Source: Planctomycetota bacterium
GTDB taxonomy: Bacteria; Planctomycetota; Planctomycetia; Pirellulales; UBA1268
NCBI GenBank assembly: GCA_029978905.1
Contig: JAPOIM010000032.1
Location: 1-45,682, forward strand
Direction: 5' to 3'
Length of the DNA stretch: 45,682 nt
Made by a program: the position numbers and the translations under genes. The notes under the pieces were generated by a model that was not told the DNA's origin, did no database searches, and saw nothing but the letters and a program-made list of their open reading frames with translations. Shown here piece by piece: positions 28,100 to 36,335 of the stretch. Within the stretch, counting starts at the first letter, position 1. Each line of letters starts with the position of its first letter.

Positions 28100-29272
28100 A
28101 TGATCGACTCATCCATCAGCCGCCTCGTCCTCATGCTCGCGCCCCTGGTCGTTGGGAGTTTGATCGCCTCTCGGGCGACAGCCGCAGAAGAACTCGTCTG
28201 GTTCGGCACCTACACCCGTGGGACGGAGAGCCAAGGAATCTATGTGGCACGTTTCGACACGCAGACTGGAAAGCTGAGCGAGCCCACCCTCGCTGGCGAA
28301 GTGGCGAACCCATCGTTCCTCGCACGCCACCCCTCAAGGCCGCTGCTCTACTGCGTGTCTGAGATCGCCGATCTCGAAGGGAAGCCCAGCGGCGGCATCA
28401 CGGCGCTTGCGATCGACCTGCCCTCAGGCACGCTAGCGAAGATCAACGAACAACCTTCCCTGGGAGGCGGCCCCTGCCAGGTTTCCGTCGATCCCTCCGG
28501 ACGCTGCGTGGTCGCAGCCAACTATGGCGGCGGCAGCACCGTCTGCCTCGGCATCCGAGGCGACGGCGGCTTGGAGCCGTCTGTGGAAGGCGTGCCCGGC
28601 GGCTTCATCCAGCACGAGGGCTCAAGCATCAACGCACAGCGGCAGGAAGGGCCTCATGCCCACTGCGCGCGAACCACTCCTGACGGGAAGTTCGTGCTGG
28701 TGCCAGACCTCGGCATCGACCTGGTGCTCGTCCATGCCCTCGACGCGGAAAACGCCACGCTGGAACCGAAGGCCGCAGGCATCGTGCCTCCAGGTTCCGG
28801 CCCTCGGCACATCGCCTTTCGCGCCGACGGCAGCCGCGCCTACGTAATCAACGAACTGGCCCTGACAGTCACTGGCTTCAACTTTGATCCGGAGGAGGGC
28901 ACGCTCGAACCCTTCCAGACCGTCTCCACGATTCCCGACGACGTCACCGATCGGGAAGGCTTTTCAACAGCGGAAGTGGTGATGCACCCCTCAGGTCGTT
29001 TCCTGTACGGGTCCAACCGGGGGCACCATTCGATCTCGATGTTTTCAGTCAACGACGGCAATGGTGAACTCACGCTGCTGGGCGTCGAGCCCATCCGCGG
29101 GAAGACCCCTCGCAACTTCAACGTCACCCCAGACGGACGATGGTTGCTCGCGGCAGGACAAGATTCCAATACGGTGACCGTCTTCGCGATCGACACCGAA
29201 ACCGGACGGCTCACCTTCACTGGGCAGACCGTCAACGTGCCGAAGCCAGTCTGCATTTGCTTCAACAAATAG
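28100..29272 (+). CDS. Exported 6-phosphogluconolactonase-type beta-propeller
   Basis: 390 aa from the ATG at 28100, with GGAG upstream. The N-terminal signal peptide (SRLVLMLAPLVVGSLIAS, cleavage near ATA) is followed by a seven-bladed lactonase domain: FGTYTRGTESQGIY, NPSFLARHPSRPLLYC, YGGGSTVCL, QEGPHAHCARTTPDGKFV with the active-site His/Arg region, GPRHIAFRADGSRAYV, and RNFNVTPDGRWLLAAGQDS. E. coli YbhE (Pgl) of this family hydrolyses 6-phosphogluconolactone in the cytoplasm; a signal peptide here suggests a different, extracytoplasmic sugar lactone. The exact substrate is inference. Confidence 0.83.
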   Translation: MIDSSISRLVLMLAPLVVGSLIASRATAAEELVWFGTYTRGTESQGIYVARFDTQTGKLSEPTLAGEVANPSFLARHPSRPLLYCVSEIADLEGKPSGGITALAIDLPSGTLAKINEQPSLGGGPCQVSVDPSGRCVVAANYGGGSTVCLGIRGDGGLEPSVEGVPGGFIQHEGSSINAQRQEGPHAHCARTTPDGKFVLVPDLGIDLVLVHALDAENATLEPKAAGIVPPGSGPRHIAFRADGSRAYVINELALTVTGFNFDPEEGTLEPFQTVSTIPDDVTDREGFSTAEVVMHPSGRFLYGSNRGHHSISMFSVNDGNGELTLLGVEPIRGKTPRNFNVTPDGRWLLAAGQDSNTVTVFAIDTETGRLTFTGQTVNVPKPVCICFNK

Positions 29273-29310
29273 CAGACTGGCTTCTGCGGCCGGCTTCTCC
29301 AGCTGGATTC

Positions 29311-30837
29311 TCAGGTTTCCAGCTCGGGCAGCATGTGGTCGTGCTCAGCAACTTCGCGGAGCTTTTCCAACGCCTTGGCCTCAATCTGTCGGACCCGCTC
29401 TTTCGTCACACCGAGCGCGGATCCAACTTCCTTGAGGGTCTGGGGCTCATGCTCATGATCGAGACCGTATCGCCGGATGATGATCGACTGCTCGCGTGAG
29501 TCGAGACGATCGAGGAACTGCTCCACCTGATGCAGCCGATCGCGTTCGGCGATGCGCTGCCGATGCTCATCGGCTCGCGTATCGGTCGCGGCCTGCAGCA
29601 GCTCTGTATCCGCAGCCCGGAATCGCTCACGCTGCTTGTGCTCATTGGGAATCGTCCGAGCGTAGTTCTTCATGATCGCCCATGAAGCGTACGTGCTGAA
29701 CTTGTTTCCTCGAGCGTAATCGAACTTCTCCACAGCCCTGATCAGCGACATATTGCCGTCGCTCACGAGATCAAAGAAGCCATCGGCGGGAGAGACTCGC
29801 TTCTTGGCGATCGACACCACGAGCCGCAAGTTTGCCCGGACCAGACGATTCTTGATTTCCACGATCTGGTCGTAGATTTTTTCAATTTGATCCATCAGCC
29901 GGGTGCTTGGCCGCTCCATATCGAGCTGCTCACGAAGCTTCGTCGCGCGGCATTTCAGAAAGTTGTACTTTCGAAAGAGCCACCCTTCCTGCTCACGCGT
30001 GAGCAGGGGCACTTCGTAGAGGCTTGCGAGGTAGGCCGGCAGACCTGCTGGTCGACGGACCTTACGTGCCACGGTCTCGCTTTCGGGATAGGGTTGGTTC
30101 ACCACCTGCTCCGCCGTCGGCCGAGCAAACAGCGGATTTGGGATGAAGTCGAGCGGGAGCTCCATCACATGCTCCGCTCGCTGGCTCAGGATCACCCGAT
30201 AGATACTTGCCCGCGATCGCCGGTACCGCCGAGCAATCGCTTCCACGGGCTCACCGCCCAGGTAGAGCTGGTAGATCCGGGCACAGTTCTCGGGACGGAG
30301 ACGGCCATCCCCAAACGGAAAGACGGACGCCTCCGGATGGGCCTGATCATGCTCCTTGATCGTGTAGCGGATCGTCTCCACGCTGCGACCAAGCTTGCTC
30401 GCGATGCGTCGATGCACGTCCGCAGGCACTGCCCCAACCGCTGCCAGCCGGCGTGCCCAGTTGACGATCTTTTCCTTCTCCTCAGACGACAGCTGGCTGA
30501 AGCGGCTCCCACGCTCAACGCGCGAAGCATTCCTGGCAGCAAACCGCTCCACTTCGCTTTCAAGAAAGCCGACACGACGGCGACCGGCGACCTCGTAGCG
30601 TCGCGCCACGAGACCGTGATGCCTCCACCGCGAGATCGTCTTGGTGGAAACATTGAACCGGCGTGCGACTTCTTCGATCGAAAGCACGCTGGCTTCAGCG
30701 AGCGCTCCACAGTCGAGGGCATGATCCGCACCTGCGATCTCTTCGGCACTCGCCCGAGCAGCCCCACGCTGCGGGGCAAGAAGCCTGAGATCACCCCGAT
30801 TGGACAGAGACAGAGTGGACGACGAATGGAACCTCAT
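29311..30837 (-). CDS. Sigma-70 family factor with N-terminal helix-turn-helix modules
   Basis: 508 aa; the ATG at 30837 has GGAGG seven bases upstream. Residues 52-102 form an excisionase/MerR-like DNA-binding module (SIEEVARRFNVSTKTISRW...ESEVERF). Residues about 117-165 and 180-222 hold two further helix-turn-helix-like segments. Sigma region 1.2 (about 265-300, PLLTREQEGWLFRKY), region 2 (330-405, with LRLVVSIAKK, DLVSDGNMSLIRAVEKFDY and KFSTYASWAIMKNYAR) and region 4 (435-495, TLKEVGSALGVTKERVRQIE) follow. Region 3 is nearly absent. It should direct RNA polymerase to an alternative promoter set, with the extra modules adding DNA or operator specificity. Convergent with the propeller gene. 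Confidence 0.88.
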   Translation of the reverse strand: MRFHSSSTLSLSNRGDLRLLAPQRGAARASAEEIAGADHALDCGALAEASVLSIEEVARRFNVSTKTISRWRHHGLVARRYEVAGRRRVGFLESEVERFAARNASRVERGSRFSQLSSEEKEKIVNWARRLAAVGAVPADVHRRIASKLGRSVETIRYTIKEHDQAHPEASVFPFGDGRLRPENCARIYQLYLGGEPVEAIARRYRRSRASIYRVILSQRAEHVMELPLDFIPNPLFARPTAEQVVNQPYPESETVARKVRRPAGLPAYLASLYEVPLLTREQEGWLFRKYNFLKCRATKLREQLDMERPSTRLMDQIEKIYDQIVEIKNRLVRANLRLVVSIAKKRVSPADGFFDLVSDGNMSLIRAVEKFDYARGNKFSTYASWAIMKNYARTIPNEHKQRERFRAADTELLQAATDTRADEHRQRIAERDRLHQVEQFLDRLDSREQSIIIRRYGLDHEHEPQTLKEVGSALGVTKERVRQIEAKALEKLREVAEHDHMLPELET

Positions 30838-31341
30838 GGCGCTTCCTCCGCATGGTGCTCACTGCCACCACCCCCACAGCCCTGACACACTGAGGGTGGC
30901 TCCGACAACTCAAGCCGGTCGATCGCTGGCTGGCGTTTGACGCCTGCGAAGTCAGCCCCTGCCGCTGAACTTCGCCGAGTGAATACCTCACACAACGCCG
31001 CCGAGCGGGTCTTCCGTCACCCCTCGGCAGGCCTCGCGACCGGGTAGTTATACGCGTCAGAAAGCCAAAAGGTTCCGCAGAAAAACTGAAGAACTTGACA
31101 GATTTTCGGCCATCCGCTTGCGACTTTTCTGGTTGCGTGACCGCTCATGCCGAAAAAGCCGCTTGTGACGGTGTTTTCGGTGAAGTCACCACCAGGACAC
31201 CAGGGCAAGCGTGTCTCAAAGATACTCTTGAGGGCAACGAAAAACCTTGCCAAACCTGCCTATGCGCCCAGTGGACACTTAGTACCCCGCACCTTTTCGA
31301 GCCTGCCTGTCCCCCCAAAAGCACTTTGCGGATTCTGCCGC

Positions 31342-31371
31342 TTGACGCGGGGTGGTCGGGACTGGAATAGT
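31342..31371 (+). promoter_or_regulatory. Possible promoter of the infC operon
   Basis: TTGACG (31342-31347), 18-base spacer, AATAGT (31366-31371). A start about 7 bases later would give a leader of about 115 nt. The -10 box is only a moderate match. Confidence 0.35.
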
Positions 31372-31421
31372 AGTGGGTTGTAGGTGCTCGATTCCTACGG
31401 CAGATTTCTCTGCTTGGGGAG

Positions 31422-31460
31422 GCCGGTTGTCCGCGGGTATTTGTGCATTTCCCGACCGGC
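31422..31460 (+). promoter_or_regulatory. infC leader hairpin
   Basis: GCCGGT (31422-31427) pairs with ACCGGC (31455-31460), and inside it CGGG pairs with CCCG. It ends 19 bases before the ribosome-binding GGAG. It is a candidate element for translational control of IF3. Confidence 0.4.
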
Positions 31461-31492
31461 TGTGAGCATGTCCTCAGCCGGAGACGCCTGCC

Positions 31493-31993
31493 ATCGAGAA
31501 GCAGCATCGCATCAACGAGCAGATCCGCATTTCCCCCGTCCGCGTGATCACCGCCACGGGTGAGCAACTCGGGGTTCTCCCCACCGCCGAGGCACTTGAC
31601 CGCGCTCGGGAAGCAGGCCTTGACCTCGTGGAGGTCGCGCCAGGGGCCGCTCCGCCCGTATGCCGAATCATGGACTTCGGCAAGTTCAAGTACCAGCAGA
31701 AGAAAAAACAGCACAAAACCCACGTCCATCACACCAAAGTCAAAGAGATTCGCCTGCGTCCCAAGACCGGCGATCACGACATCGAGTTTAAGGTCAACCA
31801 GGCCCGCACATTCCTGTCGCACAAAGACAAGGTCGTGGTTTCGGTGGTTTTCCGGGGCCGAGAGATGGCCCACATCGATGAAGGCCAACGGGTAATGAAG
31901 AGTTTGATCACGCAACTCGCCGAAGAAGCGAAGGTGGAGTCCGGTCCACAGCAGATGGGGCGAAGGCTGACCTGTACTCTCGCGCCCCGCTGA
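31493..31993 (+). CDS. infC: Translation initiation factor IF-3, with an AUC start codon
   Basis: 166 aa if it starts at ATC 31493. The family N-terminus ([20 protein letters not shown]) is encoded without any ATG, GTG or TTG between the in-frame stop at 31463 and a GTG at 31544 that would cut off the conserved start. GGAG at 31480-31483 lies nine bases before the ATC, the right spacing. Rare AUU/AUC starts are the known basis of infC self-control, because IF3 rejects non-standard start codons. The rest is canonical: [25 protein letters not shown], a basic linker, and a C-domain ending [12 protein letters not shown]. First gene of infC-rpmI-rplT-pheS-pheT. Confidence 0.93.
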   Translation: MEKQHRINEQIRISPVRVITATGEQLGVLPTAEALDRAREAGLDLVEVAPGAAPPVCRIMDFGKFKYQQKKKQHKTHVHHTKVKEIRLRPKTGDHDIEFKVNQARTFLSHKDKVVVSVVFRGREMAHIDEGQRVMKSLITQLAEEAKVESGPQQMGRRLTCTLAPR

Positions 31994-32069
31994 GCTCCGG
32001 GCTCCACGGTTTGCACGGCCGACACGTGCCGAGATGCCAGCGTCGCGACGGTCCTGGGACGCGGCTGAG

Positions 32070-32117
32070 CAGTTTTTCGGCCCTAGGGACGATGGCCCTT
32101 GTGTCAGCCGAAAACTG
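32070..32117 (+). promoter_or_regulatory. Leader hairpin before rpmI
   Basis: CAGTTTTTCGGC (32070-32081) pairs with GCCGAAAACTG (32107-32117) with one bulged T; AGGG/CCCT pair inside. It lies in the 159-base infC-rpmI gap, ending 22 bases before the AAGGAG of rpmI. In other bacteria the L35-L20 operon is repressed by L20 binding to such leader RNA. Confidence 0.5.
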
Positions 32118-32152
32118 GGAAACAATCACACATTCGACAAGGAGTCAGTGAC

Positions 32153-32356
32153 ATGCCAAAGCAGAAGACCCACAAGGGCACGAAGAAGCGGTTCCGCCTC
32201 ACCGGAACCGGCAAGGTGAAGCATCGCCGCGCCGGCACGAGCCACCTCCAGGTTCGCGTCTCCGCCAAGCGGAAGCGAAACCTCAGGGGCACGGGTGTGC
32301 TTTCCGCGGTTGACACCCCGCGAATTGCCGAAGCACTCGGCAAGTACAGCTACTGA
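32153..32356 (+). CDS. rpmI: 50S ribosomal protein L35
   Basis: 67 aa, highly basic. AAGGAG lies nine bases before the ATG. Begins MPKQKTHKGTKKRFRLTGTG and continues with KHRRAGTSH and KRKRNLRGTG, all conserved L35 blocks; ends at the family length. It belongs to the large subunit and is co-transcribed with infC and rplT. The gap to rplT (177 bases) is larger than usual for this gene pair. Confidence 0.97.
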   Translation: MPKQKTHKGTKKRFRLTGTGKVKHRRAGTSHLQVRVSAKRKRNLRGTGVLSAVDTPRIAEALGKYSY

Positions 32357-32400
32357 GCCTGCCGAACATCGCCGGAAAGGTGATGGTCGCGTCGAAGTTG

Positions 32401-32515
32401 CCGAGAGGCATGCCTCGGGACCCCCTCGGCGTGCTCCGAGAACTGCCCCCTTGCATTGGCCAAGATCCACGCCACATTAGAAGATCCCGGGCGGGTCACC
32501 TCCTGACCCCCGCCC
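32401..32515 (+). promoter_or_regulatory. Structured rpmI-rplT spacer with alternative hairpins
   Basis: Four arms follow each other: CCGAG (32401), CTCGG (32414), CTCGG (32425) and CCGAG (32436). Either neighbouring arms pair as two hairpins, or the outer and inner arms exchange partners. A third hairpin (GGGCGGGTCA at 32489, TGACCCCCGCCC to 32515) has a two-base bulge and loop CCTCC, and ends 18 bases before the rplT ATG. The rplT ribosome site itself is weak. Candidate autoregulatory mRNA site. Confidence 0.45.
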
Positions 32516-32533
32516 TCAGCGAAAGCCCCCATC

Positions 32534-32911
32534 ATGCGTACTAAGAGTGCTGTTCCCCGTCATCACGCGAAAAAGCGTCTGTTCAAGCGTGTCGAAGGAT
32601 ACGTGGGCGGACGTCGCAAGTTGCTGCGAACAGCGAAGGAATCGCTCATTCGGGCTGGCGTTTACGCGCATCGCGACCGTCGTCGTCGGAAGCGTGAGTT
32701 CCGCCGTCTGTGGATCATCCGAATCAGCGCGGCGGTTCGCGAGCGGGGCCTCCGCTACTCCCAGTTCATCGCGGGCCTCGAGAAGGCTGGCATCGAACTC
32801 GACCGTCGCACGCTCTCGGAAATGGCCATCGCCGATCCCACCGGGTTTGACCTGGTTGTTGAGCGAGTTCGCGAGGTCCTCGGCGTCGATAGCGTTGCCC
32901 CTGCTGCCTAG
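32534..32911 (+). CDS. rplT: 50S ribosomal protein L20
   Basis: 125 aa. Contains the conserved [38 protein letters not shown] and [19 protein letters not shown] blocks. L20 is needed early in large-subunit assembly and is the usual repressor of its own operon. The C-terminus extends a few residues (VDSVAPAA) beyond typical L20 (about 117-119 aa). No strong Shine-Dalgarno precedes the ATG. Confidence 0.97.
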   Translation: MRTKSAVPRHHAKKRLFKRVEGYVGGRRKLLRTAKESLIRAGVYAHRDRRRRKREFRRLWIIRISAAVRERGLRYSQFIAGLEKAGIELDRRTLSEMAIADPTGFDLVVERVREVLGVDSVAPAA

Positions 32912-32999
32912 TTTCGGCTGGTTCCGGCTCGAAGCCGGCACCCCGCGAGGCTCGTAGGGTCATTTGTGGAAGTGTGTGCCTCGCAGGCAGTGCAAGAAC

Positions 33000-34013
33000 G
33001 TGGATCTTGAATCGTTCGTCCTCGAGGTAAGTCGGCTTCGCGAAGAAGCCGAAAATGCGTTTCGCGACGTTCGTGATGCGGCCTCACTCGAAGAGGCTCG
33101 CGTGACGTTTGCGGGAGCCAAAAGCGGCAAGCTCAAGTCGATCCAAAAACTGCTCGGCGGCGTGAGCCCTTCCGACCGCCCCGAAGCAGGCCGAGCGTTT
33201 AACGAGGTCAAGCAGGCGATCACCGCGCTGCTGGAAGACGCCCACGATCGACTGGCGGAAGCGACCGCCTCCCCTGCGGCAGCCCCGCTCGACGTGACGC
33301 TCCCCGGTCGCCCCGTTCGACTTGGACGACTGCACCCCATCACCCGCACCATCCGCGAGGTGCAGGGGATCATGGCACGCCTCGGTTTTGAATGCGTCGA
33401 CGGGCCGGAAGTGGAAGATCAGTGGCACAACTTCGAAGCCCTGGCGATTCCCCCTGAACACCCGGCGCGGGATCCGCTCGACAACTTCTATCTCAACGTT
33501 GCCCAAGGTCAGGATCCGCTCCTGCTGCGATCACAGACGAGCACCGTGCAGATCCGCGTGATGGAGGCTCGCAAGCCACCCCTGCGGATCGTGTCGCTCG
33601 GCCGTGTGTATCGGCCAGACACCGCCGACGCCACGCACTACCCAATGTTTCACCAGGTGGAGGGCCTGCTCGTCGAGAAGGGCACCACCATGGCCCACCT
33701 CAAGAGTGTGCTGCGGCTGTTTGCCTCGAGCTTCCTGGGTGGCGACGTGCACGTGCGATTCAGGCCTTCCTTCTTCCCCTTCACGGAACCGAGCGTGGAG
33801 GTCGACATGGAGTGGGGTGGCCGATGGGTTGAGATGGGTGGGGCCGGCATGGTCGATCCCGCCGTCCTTGCCGCCGTCGGCTACGACCCAGATCAGGTGT
33901 CTGGATTCGCCTTCGGGCTTGGTGTGGAGCGAATCGCAGCCCGGCGATATGGCGTGGCCGACATCCGTGACTTCTACCGCAACGACGTCCGCTTTCTGGA
34001 GCAGTTCGGATGA
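33000..34013 (+). CDS. pheS: Phenylalanyl-tRNA synthetase alpha subunit
   Basis: 337 aa from GTG 33000, which aligns with family N-termini ([10 protein letters not shown]); the frame extends to a TTG at 32964. The N-terminal coiled coil binds tRNA-Phe and the catalytic core carries class II motifs: motif 1 near [20 protein letters not shown], motif 2 in [26 protein letters not shown], and motif 3 in [17 protein letters not shown]. The alpha2beta2 enzyme charges tRNA-Phe. The stop overlaps the pheT start by ATGA. Confidence 0.96.
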   Translation: MDLESFVLEVSRLREEAENAFRDVRDAASLEEARVTFAGAKSGKLKSIQKLLGGVSPSDRPEAGRAFNEVKQAITALLEDAHDRLAEATASPAAAPLDVTLPGRPVRLGRLHPITRTIREVQGIMARLGFECVDGPEVEDQWHNFEALAIPPEHPARDPLDNFYLNVAQGQDPLLLRSQTSTVQIRVMEARKPPLRIVSLGRVYRPDTADATHYPMFHQVEGLLVEKGTTMAHLKSVLRLFASSFLGGDVHVRFRPSFFPFTEPSVEVDMEWGGRWVEMGGAGMVDPAVLAAVGYDPDQVSGFAFGLGVERIAARRYGVADIRDFYRNDVRFLEQFG

Positions 34014-36067
34014 TCGTTTCCACCGACTGGCTGTCTGAATATGTCCGCGTGAGCGCCCCGGTGGAAGAACTGGTGGAGCGACTCGCCCTGTCAGGCCTCA
34101 ACCATGAGTCCACAACGGTGGTGGGGGACGACACGGCCATTGAGATTGAGGTCACCAGCAATCGCCCCGACTGCTTGGGCCACATTGGCGTGGCGCGCGA
34201 GCTCTCCGTGCTCTTCAACCGCCCGCTGCTCGTGCCCACCCCACGGCCGCTGGAATCTGGTGGGCGTGCTGCAGATTCAGTCGCGATCGAGATCACCGAC
34301 CCGTCGATGTGCCCGTTCTATTCGGCTCGCGTGATTCGAGGCGTCCGCGTGGGCAAGAGCCCTTCTTGGCTCGTCAAGCGGTTAGCGACGGTCGGCGTGG
34401 CAAGTGTGAACAACATCGTCGACATCACCAACTACGTGATGCTGGAGTGCGGCCAGCCACTGCACGCCTTCGACCTGGCCTGTGTTCGCGGCGGCAAAAT
34501 CATCGTCCGGCCGGCGCTCGCAGGCGAGGTTTTTGAGGCGATCAACCACCGTCGCTACGAACTCGACCCGCGGATGTGCGTGATCGCCGACGCCGAACAC
34601 CCCATCGCCCTGGCCGGCGTGATGGGGGGAGCAGACAGCGAGATTTCCGAAACCACCGTCGACGTGCTCCTCGAAAGTGGGCAGTTTGCCCCGCTCGCCG
34701 TGCGCACCGCAGCCCGCAGCCTGGTGCTCGCGAGCGGCTCATCGTTCCGCTTCGAGCGCAGCCCAGATCCCCACGCCGTCGAGTGGGCCAGCCTCAAAGC
34801 AGCCTCGCTGATCATGGAGTTGGCCGGCGGCCGACTCGAACACGGTGCCGCCACAGCAGGCACGTTGGTCACCCACGCGACAACCGTCGCCTTGGCAGTC
34901 GACCGCGTGAGCGAGGTGCTCGGCGTCGAGATTCCCTGGGAGCGTCAGCAATCGACCCTCACCTCGCTTGGGTTTACCGAGCAAACAGAAGGGGCCGACG
35001 ACGAGATCAGCCTGTGGCACGTGCCCTCGTGGCGGCGCGATGTCACCCGCGAAATCGACCTCGTTGAGGAGGTCGGCCGCATCGTCGGTTACGACCTGAT
35101 TCCTGAGAATGCCACGATCTCTGCCCGCCCAGTCGCTGACTCGCCTCAGCAAGAGATTGCGAGACTCGTCACCGATGTGCTCATCGCCACGGGCTGCTGC
35201 GAAGCCATGACCCGCAGCGTGGTCGACGACACACTCGACGGGCTGGGCAGCCCATGGACGAACGCCGCGGCCCTGACCATCTCCCCGCCCCTGGTGCGAG
35301 GCGCAGACCGACTGCGACGCAGTTTGCTCCCAAGCCTGCTGGAAGCCCGCGGCCACAACCTTGCGGTGGCCGCACCCCATGGCGACCTTTTCGAGATCGC
35401 TCGCGGCTACCTTCCCGAGCGGGATCTCCCGAGCGAACCTCGTTTCGTCTCAGGCGTGGTCGCCGGCGAGTTCTCCGTTGCCAAGGGCATCCTCGAGACG
35501 CTCTTTCAACGCCTCGGCATCGACGCCACAGGCCTCACCGGGCCGCCGCCACGTGTCGCCTACCGCCCCGCATCGCACGCCCTGTTTGCGTCAGGTCGCT
35601 CGGCCGACGTGATGCTCTCACTGCCAGGCCGCCCCGCGCGACGGGTCGCGGTGCTCGGTGAAATCGCCCCTGCCGTGCTGGAGCATTTCAACCTGACCAA
35701 CCCGGTGGCCGCCTTCGAACTTCGACTCGACGCCATCGAAAGCGTTTCGTCGGAAAGCCGCCCGGTCAATCGCCCAAGCGAGTTCCCACCCGTCGAACGC
35801 GACCTGAATCTGATCGTCGACGAAGACGTTCCGTGGGCATCGATCGCCTCTGCCATCGACGAAGCTTCCGGTGGACTCCTGGAGCGACTTTCACTCACCC
35901 AGGTGTGGCGTGACGACGGCCGCATCGGTCCAGGCCGCAAGAGCATGGTCGTCTCGCTCTCGCTGAGGAGCCGCGAAGCCACGCTCTCCGGTGACGACGT
36001 GAAGACCGTGATCGACGCGATCCTGGAAGCCTGCTCCGGCCGCTGCGGCGCATCCCTGCGTTCGTAG
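34010..36067 (+). CDS. pheT: Phenylalanyl-tRNA synthetase beta subunit, short form
   Basis: 685 aa, against about 790-800 for the common form. After [12 protein letters not shown] the protein goes directly to [22 protein letters not shown], so the OB-fold tRNA-binding (EMAP-like) domain near residues 40-150 is missing. B3/B4 editing region ([23 protein letters not shown]), B5 domain, the catalytic-like core and the C-terminal ferredoxin-fold anticodon-binding domain ([17 protein letters not shown]) are all present. Coupled to pheS by a 4-base overlap. The stop TAG lies in a TCGTAGGGC motif that belongs to the family-2 repeat that follows. Confidence 0.95.
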   Translation: MIVSTDWLSEYVRVSAPVEELVERLALSGLNHESTTVVGDDTAIEIEVTSNRPDCLGHIGVARELSVLFNRPLLVPTPRPLESGGRAADSVAIEITDPSMCPFYSARVIRGVRVGKSPSWLVKRLATVGVASVNNIVDITNYVMLECGQPLHAFDLACVRGGKIIVRPALAGEVFEAINHRRYELDPRMCVIADAEHPIALAGVMGGADSEISETTVDVLLESGQFAPLAVRTAARSLVLASGSSFRFERSPDPHAVEWASLKAASLIMELAGGRLEHGAATAGTLVTHATTVALAVDRVSEVLGVEIPWERQQSTLTSLGFTEQTEGADDEISLWHVPSWRRDVTREIDLVEEVGRIVGYDLIPENATISARPVADSPQQEIARLVTDVLIATGCCEAMTRSVVDDTLDGLGSPWTNAAALTISPPLVRGADRLRRSLLPSLLEARGHNLAVAAPHGDLFEIARGYLPERDLPSEPRFVSGVVAGEFSVAKGILETLFQRLGIDATGLTGPPPRVAYRPASHALFASGRSADVMLSLPGRPARRVAVLGEIAPAVLEHFNLTNPVAAFELRLDAIESVSSESRPVNRPSEFPPVERDLNLIVDEDVPWASIASAIDEASGGLLERLSLTQVWRDDGRIGPGRKSMVVSLSLRSREATLSGDDVKTVIDAILEACSGRCGASLRS

Positions 36068-36068
36068 G

Positions 36069-36094
36069 GCAACGCTCCTCAAGCGTTCGCCGAC
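36069..36094 (+). repeat. Shortened family-2 repeat, copy 3
   Basis: Hairpin AACGCT-CCTCA-AGCGTT followed by CGCCGAC, nearly identical to 8858-8883. The first stem seen in the other copies is missing here; TCGTAGGGC is joined directly to the second hairpin. It starts right after the pheT stop codon. Confidence 0.7.
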
Positions 36095-36137
36095 CGCCAG
36101 CCCTCCGCTCCACGGCTGCGCACACTTCCCGGAGTGA

Positions 36138-36275
36138 GGGGCGAGCCCGGTGCTGACTCGCCGGCGTAGAGACGCGAGCGAAGCCTGGAGGGCGAAAGCG
36201 ATGCGGATCTTCGAGTGAGCGAGGGCCAGGATGGCCCGCAGCGAACGTCCGGCGGGGCAGCACCGGGCTCGCCCC
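36138..36275 (+). repeat. Structured intergenic repeat, family 1, copy E
   Basis: About 138 bp with perfect 18-base inverted arms: GGGGCGAGCCCGGTGCTG (36138-36155) and its exact complement (36258-36275). The core is as in copy B, with GCGAAGCCTGGAGGGCGAAA, ATCTTCGAGTGAGCGAGG, GGGCC-AGGAT-GGCCC and GCGAACGTCCGGCG. It lies between the convergent ends of pheT and the DUF11-protein gene, where it could act as a two-way terminator. Confidence 0.88.
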
Positions 36276-36288
36276 GAACGGCCCACGT

Positions 36289-36335
36289 CTGCGATCTGCG
36301 ATCTGCTGCCCGCTGCCCGCGGTCAGCGGTCAGCG
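36289..36335. repeat. Three consecutive 7-bp tandem duplications
   Basis: CTGCGAT occurs twice in tandem, then CTGCCCG twice, then GGTCAGC twice, one after another. The last pair covers the stop codon of the DUF11-protein gene. Confidence 0.75.

Larger units (their letters stand above)
30838..31492. other. 655-base gap between the sigma-factor gene and infC
   Basis: No convincing gene. It holds the leader of the sigma-factor gene with a hairpin (GCCGAG at 31000-31005 with CTCGGC at 31023-31028), an isolated TTGACA at 31095-31100 without a good -10, the proposed infC promoter at 31342-31371, and two leader hairpins (31380-31398 and 31422-31460). A 78-codon ORF at 31147 has no ribosome site and no recognisable content. 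Confidence 0.6.

Noticed and set aside
31147..31383. 78-codon ORF upstream of infC
   Set aside because: No ribosome-binding site, no similarity recognised, and it overlaps the probable infC promoter.
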